Below, in pieces: positions 63,201 through 64,000 of a DNA stretch of 64,000 nt. The notes below the pieces were generated by a model that was not told where the DNA came from, ran no database searches, and saw only the letters and a program-made list of their open reading frames with translations. The stretch spans positions 741,126-805,125 of the forward strand of contig NZ_JACHJQ010000002.1 of the NCBI RefSeq assembly GCF_014203735.1, written 5' to 3'. Positions within the stretch are counted from its first letter, which is position 1. The number at the start of each line of letters is the position of its first letter. Source of the DNA: Actinophytocola algeriensis (GTDB lineage: Bacteria > Actinomycetota > Actinomycetes > Mycobacteriales > Pseudonocardiaceae). Both the position numbers and the translations under genes were made by a program.

Positions 63201-63999
63201 GGGCGACCACCGGCGGTTGCTGGTTCGACGACTCCGGCAGCTGCTGTTGCTGTTCCGGCACCGGCTGCCGCGTCAGCGGGTCGACGTACTGCGGCTGGTG
63301 AGTGTCCTGACCGGACGGTGGGAGGTTCGGCTGCTGCCCGTTGCCGTCGAGCGGCAGGTGCCGCACCGTCGGCTGCTCCTGGTCGGGCAGCACCTGCGGG
63401 TTGGTTTGGTCCACCACCGACGAGTCCGAGTCATCGGTGGGCGGCTGCTCCACCTTCTCGACCGGTGGAGGCTGTTGGCTCGGCGCCACCGGCGGGTTCT
63501 CGCCGTCGATCGCCGGGGGCTGTTGTGTGAGCGACGTGTCGGACTCGTTGACGATCGGCTGCTCCACCTCCGGGTTCGGCTGGCCGACCAACGGCGGCGG
63601 CTGGGGCGGCGTCGCCGACGAGTCCGACCCGCTGACAATCGGCTGCTCGACCTGCGGACTCGGCTGCCCAACCAGCGGCGGCTGCTGGGATGGCGCCACC
63701 GGCGGGTTCTCCCCATCGACAGCCGGAGGCCGCTGACTCGGCACCTCCGGCTGATTCGTGCCATCCACCAGCGGCGGCTGCTGGGACGGCGTCAACGGCG
63801 AACCCGACCCGTCGACGACCGGCTGCTCCACCTGCGGATTCGGCTGCCCGACCAACGGCGGCGGCTGCGACGGCACCACCGGCGAGTTCTCGCCATCCAC
63901 AACAGGAGGCCGCTGACTCGGCACCTCCGGCTGATTCGTGCCATCCACCAGCGGCGGCTGCTGGGACGGCGTCAACGGCGAACCCGACCCGTCGACGAC
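54277..63999 (-). CDS. Giant repetitive type VII-linked protein with C-terminal glutamine-deamidase-like toxin domain (5' end outside window)
   Basis: Over 3240 residues; the frame is open to the window edge inside a repeat, so the true start is beyond it. From N to C: Pro/Gln-rich repeats (PSQQPPLVDG, to ~62900), charged Lys/Asp/Gln/Ser repeats (QDKSEQSTAPKDK, 61600-62900), an Ala-rich coiled coil (~60960-61590), a long Ser/Thr/Gly beta-rich core (56170-60950), a disordered linker with GKAP repeats, and a papain-fold domain. In that domain Cys (codon 54973-54975, NCVDASLAF), His (54739-54741, GHAWNVV) and Asp (54694-54696, IVDSQAG) form the triad of toxin glutamine deamidases (Tox-PL). Such domains inactivate host GTPases or other proteins by deamidation. 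No small immunity gene follows directly. Confidence 0.8.
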   Translation of the reverse strand, partial: VVDGSGSPLTPSQQPPLVDGTNQPEVPSQRPPVVDGENSPVVPSQPPPLVGQPNPQVEQPVVDGSGSPLTPSQQPPLVDGTNQPEVPSQRPPAVDGENPPVAPSQQPPLVGQPSPQVEQPIVSGSDSSATPPQPPPLVGQPNPEVEQPIVNESDTSLTQQPPAIDGENPPVAPSQQPPPVEKVEQPPTDDSDSSVVDQTNPQVLPDQEQPTVRHLPLDGNGQQPNLPPSGQDTHQPQYVDPLTRQPVPEQQQQLPESSNQQPPVVAQQPPPVVAGQDRGNQPTTPTAVPQSTRVPTPPNTRKPPPIPKPTPKTTPNASAPVVPPVRPSTPMTTEAAAALGDTSPAPIPVETHELVTNPRHRTPPVRKRQDNDQPSNDQGEQSKSPKADNQQNKTPEIDGEQPKAPQDKSDSQRDQGEQGKSPNTDGEQSKLPEDNGGQSSSQQDDSQQSRTPEVDVEQPKAPQDKSDQSNSEQDNKGEQSKSPKDTGEQSDSQQDKSEQSTAPKDKDQQSKTPEIDGEQPKAPQDKSDQSNSEQDNKGEQSESPKDTGEQSDSQQDDSQQSKTPEVDGEQPRGPRNKSDGQQNDGEQSKGPNGEQVDGQQDKSEQSTAPKDKDQQSKTPEIDGEQPKAPQDKSDQSNIQQGKKPKTDGEQSTSQQDKSEQTKAPRDNERQNSQQDKDQQSKTPKIDGEQPKGPKDKSDQGKSQQDKGEQSTAPKDKSDQSKSQQDNGEQSTAPKDKGQQSNSQQDNGEQSTAPKDKSQQTNSQQDNIQQTHQNNQRDNQDNSQDNHRDNNQPNTQLPQIQREADTARDHVASAFGVARAAHRQAQSHLPAIARSVRDAHGAVLGTSDAVARAQQRVQDAGQHRANLNQQLTNLRGQQNPNQAAITATEAAIATAGRAVRTAQADLTATQASHTTATNAHNDAVAAQNRAQQAVNSAGAAVRRINNQLTIANNAAAAVAAATDITTATNHRNTARDAETRANTARDSAKQNAATAEQAKTDATDAAKQGGVERGLTQLSSLPPGAELTIDTLGPLNQVADMLAGLTGAPSGAVNTQLTNLGPDGLANAINDGTLTITTPTGPVTVSLTADLHRPADTRYAPQHDQPATTSRDSSAENSNPLSQSTSSSLPVRIPVLFISPIDAVGGAIRPMVYVGGVVKRAQKFDSGTTSSSSTTNQQTYVPTTMSITATRPGQPPATAPVQTGLRLPSITRTNVLTPNPVPNGAFGSLTPVPVTVPRSFVPTLGDTATAAQVLHTQLLTRNQHPAQVTVGGTNVAVTPTGPPTITLVGTSGVDHSHSNSHSNSSSTTRGSDSTFGAGLYGGLKGWFVGAFTDFSTGATDGTNPAGEHGTSHSTSDTELVYRIDRPMRVGGANGVVDTVSSSVQVPVPLARSLGLPLPPHLSGSQNVNAAGNRPTAYYFGKDTIQSVNTTNVTRDLSHGLSAKGQAAVNTKFGSQNGARDAIYNAMHGGDQVTWQDGGRTHVLDVYARPVPPTTTAPSGLTQSGAEDKSADQFRRTYDSKRSGRFGVGGAHLFTGTDSPNPNAPKATPKDGLPNPYQGGPSTSGGLPRASITGTWEGGHSNKSGYTGKDGRASTYDGDLRDFTGDVEFVTVHRSTKTPNWAQRFFFGDRQLFGPTADNRITGPQKADIDQVIAGNRPGRADLRTVTVHNAIEVATAADKLEWATRPLPNSTMNPGIYLGTPPTAPPRVNHAAFGDYTNVEHVYVTPNTTEGVYIAMAKRVEAAAGSTAGPGATRIPPSGSGNWSSWGQQQFTESRPDPANPAGPPVTRTYNYKNSELTRPDTTSNDAVRDFVGQAGSRGTATQGIGGAPKSTGRMVQTGRLTDFNGALTAKVDYSAPRLIDIRPNGTLKRNQAGDHVTGSTKSNTFGIDAEISLGYASKRDGNVAALLRGVLGGGWKGGKSHAVDLTSGAKHAYEYKGPTAFVLMDARYTYEADMNIRNVIRTRPFTDLPVTVDQPNGVIVEMPVAHAIDLFGAAGVPVPTDLAGALPDAKTPMANPAQTLLAGNTGYASYSDTTVVGATLNGPLTQVETTLDNLGVTSGKWRADILGQIDKMLNSPSGHVWLKDVLVGGQGHGGVISVPNSGAALEDVVDIRVTAQESNRPHPAPPARPIDPDKQSNADYVTSSVQDKKNSAWSAAAAIEAGFNSRQVPSVPPGQPDANGVVRQSQPNAGASTGSFTPQVFGGSKTWKTDEVLPSSESDKVNTQVDTDKVGRTGHEVDYQLTITRRRAPMPLVDTPLLGVPSQFDMDRTAPAFNLPGSVDLLSPSADASPPLTRPGATPTFDVLPAQPARPTPMFDPKGGWRLESIGADTAKAIHDALYAQLGNQKLPAGTVPQTQIDTAANNTTSYTRPGSNSEYVAHTMTKGSSIHSGGNAIFTGDKYHSENTVGGKNTFYDKLFDYGLSADFHQNSFRFVQALPEGTEMNLSQEHEKGKPEGTTTTVSTSYGPSLPFFAGSTSNTGAAGPTTVGTGPPVSENITNDVTTATSSKTGGTDGVKYTGRSYLFLANADFYSDVTRKGSNWTHSAVESMRGVFGNRPDAHTVVRIGSRDDLHVRVWEQEALDKRLITISDVWHHANKPAPDGFTVTRDAAGAVLHHAGQAAPPAPASTAPGRTLHVADGVGLGDVRSFVGTLPRDMRPTAYTVDPASPLTPDAIHAAVDDLPEPPPPATTTTTNTDSGGGSSKGGGSNNGGGSNNLQPPDSSRGDQGSSSGPRNNDQTSGKGKAPEQLPAPNDGNGKAPSFDDSDDLYSAPADHRGKASAPEQFVDPNSGNGKAPANEQSVEQQGKAPANEQGGSRQPETRDPNPDPARTTRVDDAQDALGNLPPEHQTELSVERPAAEQAARRQLPNPLPDPAAEAGIGERSRDEFQPDGGPVTSNQRSAAPGSTDQLGAAFDTANQPPAHEDTANTGHTPAESGPGKRSRDDFEADGPSTRYEPPATRPVPERLVPPSQADVDALRAAVPPGSRFTDPADFAALVNGTRTDLGRDVNCVDASLAFHATWHGDPRVAGSAPRGPASGATAAAEELGYAPELVGRGADGLAEVIDRIRRGGHGSDALVFGFPRTGRGHAWNVVNHHGEISIVDSQAGTVVPAGPGALPDLDRVYAIPLDAGNEFITGSRTQPPPAPSSSDPYALAEHERAVRVHELRAAAAAGEEIPVPDNGGRLVPSLGGLRLVGATVTAALAAELAAMTGRDVIALVIGADAEEPEPLRFTPTGRPLPV
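61600..62900 (-). repeat. Charged low-complexity repeat tract in the giant protein
   Basis: Degenerate units such as QPKAPQDKSDQSN and GEQSKSPKDTGEQ recur every 15-45 residues, with whole blocks nearly duplicated (for example around 62100-62200 and 62400-62500). Rich in Gln, Lys, Asp and Ser, and likely an extended stalk. Confidence 0.85.
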
Positions 64000-64000
64000 C
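63600..64000 (-). repeat. 180-bp tandem repeat running off the window end
   Basis: The 50 bases ending at 64000 recur exactly 180 bp earlier (ending 63820), and the sequence between is nearly identical in step. Each unit encodes 60 residues of Pro/Gln-rich sequence with PSQQPPLVDG and VEQPVVDGSGS. The array continues past the edge. Confidence 0.9.

Noticed and set aside
1..64000. tRNA or rRNA genes, prophage or insertion sequences
   Set aside because: None recognised on either strand; no transposase, integrase or phage structural motifs appear.

Overview
The window is very GC-rich DNA with dense short-gap operons, frequent GTG starts, ESX/type VII-type effectors, ECF and LuxR-type regulators and a cytochrome P450. 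This fits an actinomycete, most likely a Pseudonocardiales genus such as Lentzea, Lechevalieria or Saccharothrix. The genus is inferred from gene content and style only. No tRNA, rRNA, CRISPR array, insertion sequence or prophage was seen.

Layout. (a) 1-3324: end of a tightly coupled operon with a carbamoyltransferase (5' cut by the window edge), a membrane protein and an ATP-grasp enzyme. (b) 3390-11974: a TerD-like SCO0854-family protein, a cupin, a membrane protein, a secreted CE1 esterase with CBM2, an MFS exporter with a lipoprotein, and a DinB-fold protein. (c) 11986-21713: a P450 divergent from a compact biosynthetic operon with no PKS or NRPS module. It contains two stand-alone acyl carrier proteins, an acyl-adenylating ligase, a thioester-reductase-like SDR, an Fe(II)/2-oxoglutarate-type oxygenase, a GNAT, a transglutaminase-fold enzyme (AdmF-like logic), a class III aminotransferase and a glycosyltransferase. 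(d) 21735-26941: paired fluoride channels, a decayed LacI gene, a methyltransferase, an unannotated 41-codon gene with promoter and RBS, a phosphoribosyltransferase, a small membrane protein and a Tat-exported phosphoesterase.

(e) 27151-36199: a type VII effector locus. It has a YbaB-like protein, a WXG100 protein, an 1887-residue multidomain toxin (WXG100-like N-terminus, low-complexity stalk, TNT NAD-glycohydrolase domain, caspase-like Cys/His domain, C-terminal DNA/RNA nuclease), a YezG-like immunity protein and a second TNT-related protein. (f) 36202-46966: a TetR/GNAT pair sharing a palindrome, a secreted beta-helix/PKD protein, one intact and one degenerate histidine kinase around a LuxR-type response regulator, a kinase-like protein with a vestigial NTPase-like region, a membrane-anchored Hsp70-like ATPase and an ECF sigma factor. 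(g) 47021-47591: a gene-free, repeat-rich segment with a 51-bp-arm inverted repeat and 30-bp tandem repeats. (h) 47592-64000, minus strand: a four-gene operon. It starts outside the window with a giant (>3200 residue) repetitive protein ending in a papain-fold glutamine-deamidase-like toxin domain. Then follow a 915-residue protein with a possible ADP-ribosyltransferase-fold end, a 284-residue protein sharing a module with the TNT-related protein, and a beta-helix protein fused to two EccA-like AAA+ domains.

The two most unusual assemblies are the carrier-protein pathway in (c) and the pair of type VII-linked toxin loci in (e) and (h). No EccB/C/D/E or mycosin gene lies in the window, so any secretion machine must be encoded elsewhere.
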